From contig JAOAPE010000011.1 in NCBI GenBank assembly GCA_025462725.1, positions 62,001 through 126,000 of the forward strand: DNA of 64,000 nt. Direction: 5' to 3'. Shown piece by piece: positions 9,042 through 16,666 of the stretch. Every line of letters begins with the position of its first letter. The first letter of the stretch is position 1. The notes beneath the pieces are model-generated. The model was not told the DNA's origin. It did no database searches and was given only the letters and a program-made list of their open reading frames with translations. A program made the translations under genes and the position numbers. This stretch comes from Terriglobales bacterium. GTDB taxonomy: Bacteria; Acidobacteriota; Terriglobia; Terriglobales; Acidobacteriaceae.

Positions 9042-9832
9042 TGATGAAGAAGAAAATTTTCATTTTTTTAGTCGTCGCATTCTGCATTCCCCTGCTCGCA
9101 CAAAATGCGAAGAAGCCTGCCTCAACGCCGAAAGCCATCCAAGTTGATCTCTCGAAAGAAAAATCTGGCAGCGAGCCGACAAAATTTCTTTCCATGGTCG
9201 GCGACTGGATCATCACAGAAGACGACGGTAAGAGAGTTTTGATGGTGGACGGACGTCAATGGGAAAAAGGACAGCCGGCTCGTGATTTCGCTTCGAAGGC
9301 GCGCGCCATTTATGGGTCACGTCATGAGGAGTTCATCGACAACGTAAAGGCGTTCGCATATTTTCCGTACGCAGTCGCAACGGACATTGATGATTTCCAC
9401 GATGGTGAAATCAACATGCGCTTCAAACTACTCGGCGGACAACTCGACCAGTGCGCGGGCATCCTGTTCAATCTCAAGCCGAACGGCGATTACCTGACCG
9501 TACGATTCAACGCCAAAGAAGACAACCTCGTTCTGTGGACGTTCACCAACGGCAAGCGCAGTTTCGTGAAGCGCAATTCCGAAAATATGCCGCTGCCCAT
9601 GCAGCAATGGCACACGATGAAAATAGTTGTGAAGGGAACTCAATTGCAGGGATTTCTGAACGGCAAGCTGCTGATCGAATACACCATGGCAGCGCCGGTC
9701 TCAGGAAAGGTGGGCGTGTGGTCGAAGACTGACAGTATCGCGGACTTCGCCGATTACACCGTCACTCCGGACGCGGCAGCGAATGAAAATACTGGGTATC
9801 ATCGGCGGCATCGCCCCCGATTCAACGATTGA
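9041..9832 (+). CDS. Secreted LamG/DUF1080-like beta-sandwich protein
   Basis: A 263-residue exported protein. It has a signal peptide (MMKKKIFIFLVVAFCIPLLA) and a beta-rich body with INMRFKLLGGQLDQCAGILF, YLTVRFNAKEDNLVLW and WHTMKIVVKGTQLQGFLNGK, the pattern of concanavalin-A-like or DUF1080 domains that bind or act on sugars. I see no defined catalytic site. Its ATG overlaps the permease stop by one base (TAATG), and its 3' end overlaps the racemase-like gene by 50 bases, so it belongs to the same transcript as the exporter. It may be a periplasmic partner of that transporter, which is inference from position only. Confidence 0.7.
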   Translation: MMKKKIFIFLVVAFCIPLLAQNAKKPASTPKAIQVDLSKEKSGSEPTKFLSMVGDWIITEDDGKRVLMVDGRQWEKGQPARDFASKARAIYGSRHEEFIDNVKAFAYFPYAVATDIDDFHDGEINMRFKLLGGQLDQCAGILFNLKPNGDYLTVRFNAKEDNLVLWTFTNGKRSFVKRNSENMPLPMQQWHTMKIVVKGTQLQGFLNGKLLIEYTMAAPVSGKVGVWSKTDSIADFADYTVTPDAAANENTGYHRRHRPRFND

Positions 9833-10478
9833 ATACTACCGGATGATCATCGCCGCATATCGGCGACAAAATGCAGCAGGGGATTATCCGCCGCTGATCA
9901 TTAAAAGCATCAATCTGAACAGACTCGTTACCCTTGTCACCGGCAATCGGCTCGCGGAGCTGGCCGAATTCATATTGCAGGAATTGCAAAAGCTCGCTAA
10001 GGCTGGCGCGGACTTGGCTTTGCTTGCCTCCAACACTCCTCACATTGTCTTCAAGGAAGTCCAGCAGGCGTCGCCACTGCCTCTGGTCAGCATTGTGCAA
10101 TCGGCCTGCGATGCGGCGGAGAGTATGGGACTGAAACGCGTCGGCCTGTTTGGCACGAAATTCACCATGCAAGCCCCATTTTATCCGGAAACATTCGCCG
10201 CGAGCGGGATCACAGTCGTCGCGCCAGAAGCAGATGACCGTGAATACATTCACACGAAATACATGGGTGAGCTGATCAACGGAGTCTTTCTCGACGACAC
10301 TCGCGAAGGTCTTCTCGCGGTCGCGAACAGACTGAAAGCATCTGCGAAGATAGACGGCCTGATCCTCGGCGGAACGGAATTGCCGTTGATCTTGCGAGAC
10401 AGCCCCGCTGTCGGCATTCCATTCCTTGATACCGGACGCATTCACGCCGAAGCCGCGGTAGCGGAGATGCTTCGCTGA
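9783..10478 (+). CDS. Asp/Glu racemase-family protein lacking both catalytic cysteines
   Basis: A 231-residue member of the aspartate/glutamate racemase superfamily, recognised by the N-terminus MKILGIIGGIAPDSTIEYYR. Classical members use two cysteines, one in a CNT-H motif and one in GCTE. Here the first reads ASNTPH, with Ser83, and the second GGTE, with Gly197. Both halves of the two-base mechanism are therefore missing, although the surrounding residues are kept. It may bind an amino acid without racemising it, or catalyse a related reaction. The gene overlaps the preceding lectin-like gene by 50 bases and is the last of the exporter unit, ending 6 bases from a convergent gene. Confidence 0.82.
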   Translation: MKILGIIGGIAPDSTIEYYRMIIAAYRRQNAAGDYPPLIIKSINLNRLVTLVTGNRLAELAEFILQELQKLAKAGADLALLASNTPHIVFKEVQQASPLPLVSIVQSACDAAESMGLKRVGLFGTKFTMQAPFYPETFAASGITVVAPEADDREYIHTKYMGELINGVFLDDTREGLLAVANRLKASAKIDGLILGGTELPLILRDSPAVGIPFLDTGRIHAEAAVAEMLR

Positions 10479-10484
10479 TTCGCG

Positions 10485-11564
10485 CTAGCGAGCTGATGCG
10501 AAGCGCACATTAATGAACGCCTCACGCTGCGTTGGCAGCAATCCCGGAGGGTAAGTAGCCTTCTCGACCAATTGCAGTGCGGAGATATTCAACGCAGGAA
10601 TCGGACCGGGCAGGGCTTCTGCATCAACTACTTTTCCCTTTTCGTCGATGATGGCATGAACGATCACAGGCTGGATGGTGCCGTGTGGCACTTCGTCTGT
10701 AAGTCCGCCGTTCACAGGAAACCGGACTGCCCCAGTCATGATGTTGCCCGGGCCGGCTCCGAGCATCTGGGCAGTGGGAATAAGCCCGTTTGGATTTCCA
10801 ACTCCGTCCTGGATGTTCTGTAATTCAACTCGCAACACTGGCTCTCCACCTTCAATGACTGAGATCTGGCGCGGCATATTGTGTCCGTGGAAATTCAGCG
10901 AATTCGTGTAGTCGTAAACGGTGTAGATCCCCGGCGCCTCAGACCAAATATGCAGGAGAGAAGTCTTCGGATCAAAGCAGTATTCCGTCTCAACCCAGCG
11001 GCGTCCCGGAGTAGGTGTGGGGTCGTTTGCCGCGCCGGAATGCAGAACGCACATCAGTTCGAATCCGTTCCACTTTGCGGATGCGACGCGCAGCAGCCCT
11101 TGCACCCGCGCGGGTAGCGGAGCAAAAATGGCGCTGCGAAGCATTTGCAAGCGGAGCGGCATGGGCCCGGCGGGCTTCTCGTCGTACGCAAAGCGGTCGT
11201 GGAAGATTCGCGTTTGCGAATATCCGCCCATCTGCACTGACCATCGCCAGCTTTGTCCGTTGGCCCAGTTTTCTTCCATTTCGCCGGGGCCGGAATGTTG
11301 CGATTGTCCGCTGGACTCAAAGGAAACCTTCAGGCTATAAGGCGATCCGCCTTGTGCATGAAGTGCGAAATTCTGCCGCGCACGTTGAAACAGGCCGAGA
11401 ACAAGTTGTCGCTGCTGCGGTGTTTGGATCACCGCAGTCGGTCCAGTTGCTAACTCGAGCGGGTCTCCGGGCAGCGGGGCCATCTTGCCGGCTGTTTGGC
11501 AAAGAGAAGGAACGCAAAGCAATGCAGAGACAAAGAAGGAACACAGTACCCGTGTCATGGACAT
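10485..11564 (-). CDS. Secreted protein with TonB C-terminal-like domain
   Basis: A 359-residue exported protein. A signal peptide (MSMTRVLCSFFVSALLCVPS) is followed by a region of unknown fold of about 260 residues, then a C-terminal stretch from about residue 293 (IQPVIVHAIIDEKGKVVDAE and a final PTQREAFINVRFASA) that resembles the TonB C-terminal domain. There is no N-terminal membrane anchor typical of true TonB, only a cleavable signal. I start it at ATG 11564, five bases after GGAGG; the frame is open back to 11846, inside the divergent flavoprotein gene. Proteins of this design are frequent in Acidobacteriota; a role with the Oar-like receptors is possible but unproven. Confidence 0.78.
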   Translation of the reverse strand: MSMTRVLCSFFVSALLCVPSLCQTAGKMAPLPGDPLELATGPTAVIQTPQQRQLVLGLFQRARQNFALHAQGGSPYSLKVSFESSGQSQHSGPGEMEENWANGQSWRWSVQMGGYSQTRIFHDRFAYDEKPAGPMPLRLQMLRSAIFAPLPARVQGLLRVASAKWNGFELMCVLHSGAANDPTPTPGRRWVETEYCFDPKTSLLHIWSEAPGIYTVYDYTNSLNFHGHNMPRQISVIEGGEPVLRVELQNIQDGVGNPNGLIPTAQMLGAGPGNIMTGAVRFPVNGGLTDEVPHGTIQPVIVHAIIDEKGKVVDAEALPGPIPALNISALQLVEKATYPPGLLPTQREAFINVRFASAR

Positions 11565-11649
11565 ACCATCCTCCAACCCGAAACCGGAACATTCTACTCC
11601 AGAGTACGTTGCAGAATCTTCTTCGCGTATCCTTCCGTAGAGTCGCAAA

Positions 11650-12822
11650 ATGGCAGCCATAAAAAAATACGACGCCATCATCCTGGGGGGCGGCGCTGCT
11701 GGGCTGATGTGCGCGATAGAAGCGGGAAAGCGTGGACGGCGCGTTGCGTTGATCGAGCACGCTGACCGTATCGGGAAAAAGATATTGATCTCCGGCGGTG
11801 GACGTTGCAATTTCACCAACATCCATTGCCGTCCCGAAAATTTCATGTCTGCGAATCCACATTTTGCGAAATCTGCGCTGGCACGCTATACGCCAACTGA
11901 CTTCCTCGGACTTGTGAAAGAGCATGGCATTGCATATCACGAGAAGACTCTCGGCCAATTGTTCTGCGATGCCTCGTCGCAGCAGATCGTCGCCATGCTT
12001 GAGGACGAGTGCCTGGCTGCAGGCGTCAGTATTTTCGTTGGCACCACAGTGAAGGAAGTCCGGCACGAAAACGGATTCATTCTCAACGCCGGCGATATCG
12101 AATTTCACGCGCCGAAGCTGGTGATTGCCACCGGCGGGCTTTCGATCCCGAAGATGGGAGCCACTTCTTTCGGATACGATCTCGCGCGACAGTTCGGAAT
12201 CAGCATCCGCGATTGTCGGCCAGCGCTGGTTCCGCTCACGTTCAACACAGCCGATCACAGGAGATACTCTGAGCTGTCAGGAGTCTCGACTGAAGTGATC
12301 GCATCCATCGGAAGCACGCGATTTCGCGAAAAGATGTTGTTCACCCACCGCGGCTTGAGTGGCCCGGCGATCCTGCAGATTTCTTCGTACTGGAACCAGA
12401 ACACGCAGATCACGCTGGATCTCGCTCCAGACCGCGATCTCACCCTCGTCATGCGGGAGCAATCGGCAAATCGCAATCTCGCATCGGCGAAGGCCGCCTT
12501 GCATCGGGCACTGCCAACCCGCTTCGCGGAACGATGGCTCGAACTGCACTCGCCACCTGATTGGACGAATCATTCGCTAACAGAACTGGAGCGTAAGGTT
12601 CACAACTGGATGATCGAGCCAGCGGGCACGGAAGGCTATGACAAAGCGGAAGTGACTGCGGGCGGTGTGGAGACCGACGAACTCTCAGCCAAGACGATGG
12701 AGAGCAAAAAGGTTCCGGGGCTCTATTTCATCGGAGAAGTTGTTGATGTCACTGGACATTTGGGCGGCTTCAACTTCCAGTGGGCCTGGGCATCAGGATT
12801 CTCAGCGGGGCAAGCGCTTTAG
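11650..12822 (+). CDS. HI0933/BaiN-family flavoprotein oxidoreductase
   Basis: A 390-residue FAD-dependent protein of the YhiN/HI0933/BaiN group. The N-terminal dinucleotide-binding motif is ILGGGAAGLMCAIEAG, followed by the family signature ILISGGGRCNFTN. A second marker is the C-terminal GLYFIGEVVDVTGHLGGFNF, with AWASG. Characterised relatives reduce bile-acid intermediates or have flavin-linked activity of unknown physiological role, so no substrate is assigned. It is transcribed divergently from the TonB-C-like gene, with 85 bases between the starts, and is followed 40 bases later by the alkyltransferase-like gene, possibly in the same transcript. Confidence 0.88.
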   Translation: MAAIKKYDAIILGGGAAGLMCAIEAGKRGRRVALIEHADRIGKKILISGGGRCNFTNIHCRPENFMSANPHFAKSALARYTPTDFLGLVKEHGIAYHEKTLGQLFCDASSQQIVAMLEDECLAAGVSIFVGTTVKEVRHENGFILNAGDIEFHAPKLVIATGGLSIPKMGATSFGYDLARQFGISIRDCRPALVPLTFNTADHRRYSELSGVSTEVIASIGSTRFREKMLFTHRGLSGPAILQISSYWNQNTQITLDLAPDRDLTLVMREQSANRNLASAKAALHRALPTRFAERWLELHSPPDWTNHSLTELERKVHNWMIEPAGTEGYDKAEVTAGGVETDELSAKTMESKKVPGLYFIGEVVDVTGHLGGFNFQWAWASGFSAGQAL

Positions 12823-12862
12823 TGATTTCTTAAGATTGATGTGGGCCAAGCTAGGCTTAACT

Positions 12863-13183
12863 ATGCAAGACCAACTTCTTCTCACAGTCCGCAAAATACC
12901 TCGGGGGAAAGTAGCTACATACGGACACGTGGCCGCCGCCGCAGGACATCCGGGAAGAGCCCGTCAAGTGGCTTGGGCGCTGCGTGCAGGCGCAGGCACT
13001 GGAGTGCCATGGCATCGCGTTGTCGGATCAGGCGGATTGATCAAGCTGAGGGGTGAAAGCGCCATGGAGCAGCGATTCCGGTTGGAGATGGAAGGCGTCC
13101 GTTTTCATGGCAAGCGGATTGACATGAAGACGCATGAATGCAAATTTGGGCGCGCTCGCCGGAGAAAAGCACGCTCGCGCTAG
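12863..13183 (+). CDS. Alkyltransferase-like (ATL) DNA repair protein
   Basis: A 106-residue homologue of the DNA-binding domain of O6-methylguanine-DNA methyltransferase. The active-site motif PCHRV is PWHRV here, with Trp50 replacing the acceptor cysteine, which is the hallmark of ATL proteins. They bind O6-alkylguanine without removing it and route it to nucleotide excision repair. IPRGKVATYGHVAAAAG is the usual N-terminal helix region. I start at ATG 12863, the position that fits family length; ATG 12839 and a frame open to 12665 would add unrelated residues. The C-terminus is unusually basic (GRARRRKARSR), which could add DNA affinity. Confidence 0.88.
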   Translation: MQDQLLLTVRKIPRGKVATYGHVAAAAGHPGRARQVAWALRAGAGTGVPWHRVVGSGGLIKLRGESAMEQRFRLEMEGVRFHGKRIDMKTHECKFGRARRRKARSR

Positions 13184-13321
13184 TGCTCCTTTATCTCTGG
13201 CATATCTTGACGCAGTTTCTGCACCATGAACTCCATTACACTCGCATCAAATTCTCCATTCCCGGTAACGTTTGCAAGAGGCGAACATCGCAGATTGTGA
13301 GTGGCCGGCAAGTGAGGTCCC

Positions 13322-13996
13322 ATGCCATCGAAATCCCGTAGTCGAGTTCTCACGGATCATGAAGAGATACGCAATTGGGTGGAAGAGCGCGACGCCACCC
13401 CGGCAGCGGTGAAGAGAACCGAAAGCGAAGACGACCCGGGAATACTGCGAATCGACTTTCCCGGATACAGCGGGGAAGGTTCCCTCGAACCCATCTCCTG
13501 GGATGACTTTTTCCAGAAGTTTGACGAGCGCGGACTCGCATTGCTGGTGCAAGACCAGACCGCTTCCGGCGAACGCAGCAACTTCAACAAGCTTGTGAGC
13601 CGGGAAACCGCGCAAGCTGCGGAGCAGAAGACCAAGTCATCCGAACGAGGGCGAGCGCGCGGAACTTCGGCTGGGAAGAGGCGTGGTGCATCGGCGTCGG
13701 GCAGCAGAGCCGGGCAAAGCAAGTCCAGCCGATCGGGTGTGGCGAAGAAGAGCACTGCAACAAAGAGCAGCAGCAGAAAATCTGCCGGTTTAGGCCGGGG
13801 TGCTAGTTCTGCTTCCCAACGAAGCTCCGGAGGATCCGCGAAGAAGAGTGCGGGGTCACGGACCGCAGCGTCGAAATCAGGGCGCGGGACTACGAAATCC
13901 AAAGGGACGAACGTGCGCAGCATCTCGTCCAAGTCAAAGAAATCGAAATCTACCAGAGGAAGAGGCACGCAGGGCGGCGGACGGAAGGCCGCTTGA
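13322..13996 (+). CDS. Hypothetical protein with histone-H1-like basic tail
   Basis: A 224-residue protein with two parts. Residues 1 to about 95 form a conserved acidic-to-neutral domain (DHEEIRNWVEERDATPAAVK, LRIDFPGYSGEGSLEPISWD, FFQKFDERGLALLVQD). From about residue 105 the sequence is low-complexity Lys/Ser/Arg/Gly/Ala, resembling histone H1 or Hc1-like tails. Homologues of the first part are often annotated wrongly as glucan branching enzymes; nothing enzymatic is visible. The tail suggests nucleic-acid binding. GTGAGG five bases before ATG 13322 supports the start. A long minus-strand frame covering it is only a shadow of the biased composition. Confidence 0.75.
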   Translation: MPSKSRSRVLTDHEEIRNWVEERDATPAAVKRTESEDDPGILRIDFPGYSGEGSLEPISWDDFFQKFDERGLALLVQDQTASGERSNFNKLVSRETAQAAEQKTKSSERGRARGTSAGKRRGASASGSRAGQSKSSRSGVAKKSTATKSSSRKSAGLGRGASSASQRSSGGSAKKSAGSRTAASKSGRGTTKSKGTNVRSISSKSKKSKSTRGRGTQGGGRKAA

Positions 13997-14262
13997 GGGC
14001 CCAGTACCATCCCGACCAGTTTTACGACCTAGAAATCCAGCGCAACAGCAACGAACAAAGCTACTTGCGGCCTTTGCCATCTTACGTCTTAGTACGTCCG
14101 TATACGCCGAAGAACGCCAAAGTTTCTGCTTCCAGAGAACTTATCTAAGTTGTTTGCATCTATGTACATGTCTCATTAGCACGGCAGGTCTTCAGCGCTC
14201 CGTGCACGGGGCCGCCGCATCGCTGGTCATTGACGGTCTTATACATAGAGGGGAACGCATTC
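13997..14262. other. Intergenic region before the epimerase unit
   Basis: 266 bases without a gene I can support. No terminator with a clear stem and T tract and no convincing promoter pair could be picked by eye; a promoter for the 14263-18067 unit must lie here or upstream. Confidence 0.5.
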
Positions 14263-15345
14263 ATGCAGGGAAACGGTCACAGTCGCTCCGTCTTAATATT
14301 CGGAGGGGCAGGGTTTATTGGTTCCAATTGGGCGTCTCGGTTGCTGGATCAAAGTGAGACCAAGGTACACATTTTCGACAATCTCTCGCGAGAAGGCTCC
14401 CGCCACAACCTTGAATGGCTTGAGAAGAAAGCCAAAAAGTCGCGTCGACTCGAGATAACCATTGGTGATGTCCGCAATGCCAAACTGGTGGAGCGCGCAG
14501 TCCGCAGCGCAACTGAGATCTACCAACTCGCCGCACAGGTCGCGGTAACAACTTCCGTCAAAGATCCCCGTTTGGATTTCGAAGTCAACCTCTTGGGAAC
14601 GCTGAACGTGCTGGAAGCCGCTCGTATGCACGGACGCCGTCCGTTCCTGCTTTTTACTTCCACCAACAAAGTTTACGGTGCCTGCGGGGAGTCGCAGGAG
14701 AAATTGGAGAAAGGAACTTCGGAGGCCCAGCCTCTCGATTTCCATTCTCCGTACGGATGCTCGAAGGGAGCGGCCGACCAATACGTTCGCGACTACTCCC
14801 GCATCTACGGCCTTCCTACAATAGTGTTGCGGATGTCCTGCATCGCTGGCCCGCGACAGTTCGGCAATGAGGACCAAGGATGGCTCGCGCACTTTCTCTA
14901 CTCAGCGCTTCAAGAGATTCCGGTAACGATCTATGGCGATGGGCTTCAGGTCCGTGACGTTCTGAACGTCAACGATCTGCTGAATGCTTTCGAGGCAGTC
15001 CGCGAGAAGCTGCCCGTGACTGCCGGCTCGGTTTACAACATCGGCGGAGGTCCGGCCAACGCCGAATCTCTGCTCGGCGTGATTGAGCGCATCAAGACAC
15101 TCACGGGTAAGCGTCTCGAATATACGAAGGCGAAGGGTCGTCCCGGCGATCAGCAGCTCTATGTTACCGATTTCAGCAAACTGCACAATGACACCGGATG
15201 GACGCCAGCGATCGATCTCACCGGAACAATGGAATCGATTTATCAATGGTGGAGATCGAACCGTGACCTGCTGCCATCGCATGCTGCAAAGGTTCCGGAA
15301 CGCACGTTCGGAATGTTGCAACCAGAACCATTGAGGGCAGCATAA
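14263..15345 (+). CDS. SDR-family epimerase, CDP-paratose 2-epimerase-like
   Basis: A 360-residue extended short-chain dehydrogenase/reductase acting on nucleotide sugars. The NAD-binding motif is GGAGFIG (residues 14-20), the catalytic pair is in SPYGCSKG, and the motifs FTSTNKVYG and GPRQFGNEDQGW resemble CDP-paratose 2-epimerases, whose substrate is a CDP-dideoxysugar. No genes for CDP-dideoxysugar synthesis are nearby, so the true substrate may differ. ATG 14263 is preferred over TTG 14230 because GAGGGG precedes it. Its stop overlaps the radical SAM start (TAATG), and a UDP-glucose dehydrogenase follows, so the three act together on a sugar nucleotide, probably for a surface glycan. Confidence 0.88.
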   Translation: MQGNGHSRSVLIFGGAGFIGSNWASRLLDQSETKVHIFDNLSREGSRHNLEWLEKKAKKSRRLEITIGDVRNAKLVERAVRSATEIYQLAAQVAVTTSVKDPRLDFEVNLLGTLNVLEAARMHGRRPFLLFTSTNKVYGACGESQEKLEKGTSEAQPLDFHSPYGCSKGAADQYVRDYSRIYGLPTIVLRMSCIAGPRQFGNEDQGWLAHFLYSALQEIPVTIYGDGLQVRDVLNVNDLLNAFEAVREKLPVTAGSVYNIGGGPANAESLLGVIERIKTLTGKRLEYTKAKGRPGDQQLYVTDFSKLHNDTGWTPAIDLTGTMESIYQWWRSNRDLLPSHAAKVPERTFGMLQPEPLRAA

Positions 15346-16664
15346 TGAGGTATGCCCTCGTAAATCCCAATTGGACTTTTACAGGCTCAACGTATTTCGG
15401 CTGTCAGGAGCCACACTTCCCATTGGAACTGCTCTTTGCCAGCGACAAGATCCGCGAAGCGGGACACGAGTCTCTGGTCATCGACGCACAAATCAATGCT
15501 CTCTCCATAGAAGAAGTTCGGCAACGGGTGGATGACTTCGCTCCGGATTTCATGGTGATTCCCACAGCGCCTTCGTACCTGTTCTGGCGGTGTCCGCAAC
15601 CTGAGTTGCGAGTTCCGCGGGAGTGGTTTGATGGGCTCACACACAAGGCTGTCAAGAAAGCACTGAAAGTTGCGATTGGTCCACACTCGTCGGCGACGCC
15701 GTCCGCTGCCCTCCGAAAGCTTGATTGCGATATCGTCATGCGCGGCGAGCCCGATCAGACGCTCGCGCAGCTTGCTTCAAAGCGTTGGCAAGATATCGAC
15801 GGATGTTGCTGGCGTGAAGAATCGGGAGAGGAACATCTCAGCGCGTCGCTCGGCGTAGCGCCAATGAAGACGCTCGGAGCGCTCGATTTCGCGGACTATC
15901 CAGTGGAGCTACATTCACATCGCCACCATGTCTTCAACGGCAGCGGTCGCGGAGCAGAATTGGAGTTTGCCCGCGGTTGCCCGTGGGCTTGCACCTTCTG
16001 CAACAAGACCCTTTTCCGGAACTCATATCGCGAGCGCGAAATCTCTGCAGTCCTAGCAGAGATAGACGCATTGATTTCCCGCGGGGTGGATTACATCTAC
16101 TTCATTGACGAGATATTCGGTGTGGGCAAGAACGTCTTGAAGCTGCTCGAAGGTATTGCCGAGCGCAACGTCACGATCGGTTTTCAGAGCCGTATCGATC
16201 TCTGGAACGAAGGAACGCTGGACTTGCTGGGCCGTGCTCGCTGCATCTCCTTTGAGTGCGGAATCGAATCTGTCACCGAACAAGGACGCGACGAACTCAA
16301 CAAGAACTGCCGCATGGACACGGAGCGCTTGAGCGAGCTTCTGATCTACGCTCGCACTCGGATTCCATGGGTGCAGGCCAATCTCATCCTCAACGAGCAT
16401 GACGACCGCGAGGTCATTCGTCTGTGGCAGGAGCGCATGAAAGCGCATGGAGTTTGGGTGAGTGAGCCGGTTCCGATGTTCCCGTTCCCGGGCAGTCCGC
16501 TTTATCTGAAAACCTTCGGCGCTCCACCGGACGATTTTGCCTGGGAGCGCGCTCACCGCGACTACCGCGCAAGATTCGACGACAAAGGTTACAGCGACAT
16601 TCAAGAACAAAGGCCACTCATGATCGAGGAACTCGAGAGCGTGGGCCAGGGGAAGGCATCGTAA
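15345..16664 (+). CDS. B12-binding-domain radical SAM protein
   Basis: A 439-residue enzyme with an N-terminal cobalamin-binding-like Rossmann region (about residues 1-150; IVMRGEPDQTLAQL is typical) and a radical SAM core. The iron-sulfur cluster motif CX3CX2C is Cys212, Cys216 and Cys219 in RGCPWACTFCNK. The motifs YIYFIDEIFGVGKN and FECGIES follow as in the Elp3/MiaB-like fold of this class. Such enzymes methylate or rearrange unreactive carbons. The context, directly coupled to an SDR epimerase and two bases before a UDP-glucose dehydrogenase, suggests a sugar-nucleotide or glycan substrate. I do not see the DXHXXG B12-ligating motif, so cobalamin may bind without a histidine ligand. The precise reaction is unknown. 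Confidence 0.87.
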   Translation: MRYALVNPNWTFTGSTYFGCQEPHFPLELLFASDKIREAGHESLVIDAQINALSIEEVRQRVDDFAPDFMVIPTAPSYLFWRCPQPELRVPREWFDGLTHKAVKKALKVAIGPHSSATPSAALRKLDCDIVMRGEPDQTLAQLASKRWQDIDGCCWREESGEEHLSASLGVAPMKTLGALDFADYPVELHSHRHHVFNGSGRGAELEFARGCPWACTFCNKTLFRNSYREREISAVLAEIDALISRGVDYIYFIDEIFGVGKNVLKLLEGIAERNVTIGFQSRIDLWNEGTLDLLGRARCISFECGIESVTEQGRDELNKNCRMDTERLSELLIYARTRIPWVQANLILNEHDDREVIRLWQERMKAHGVWVSEPVPMFPFPGSPLYLKTFGAPPDDFAWERAHRDYRARFDDKGYSDIQEQRPLMIEELESVGQGKAS

Positions 16665-16666
16665 CA

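Noticed and set aside
9822-10445. 207-codon minus-strand frame opposite the racemase gene
   Set aside because: Shadow of a strongly supported gene; no homology or start signal.
13357-14010. 217-codon minus-strand frame
   Set aside because: It is the complement of a biased Lys/Arg/Ser-coding sequence; the plus-strand gene has a conserved domain and ribosome binding site.
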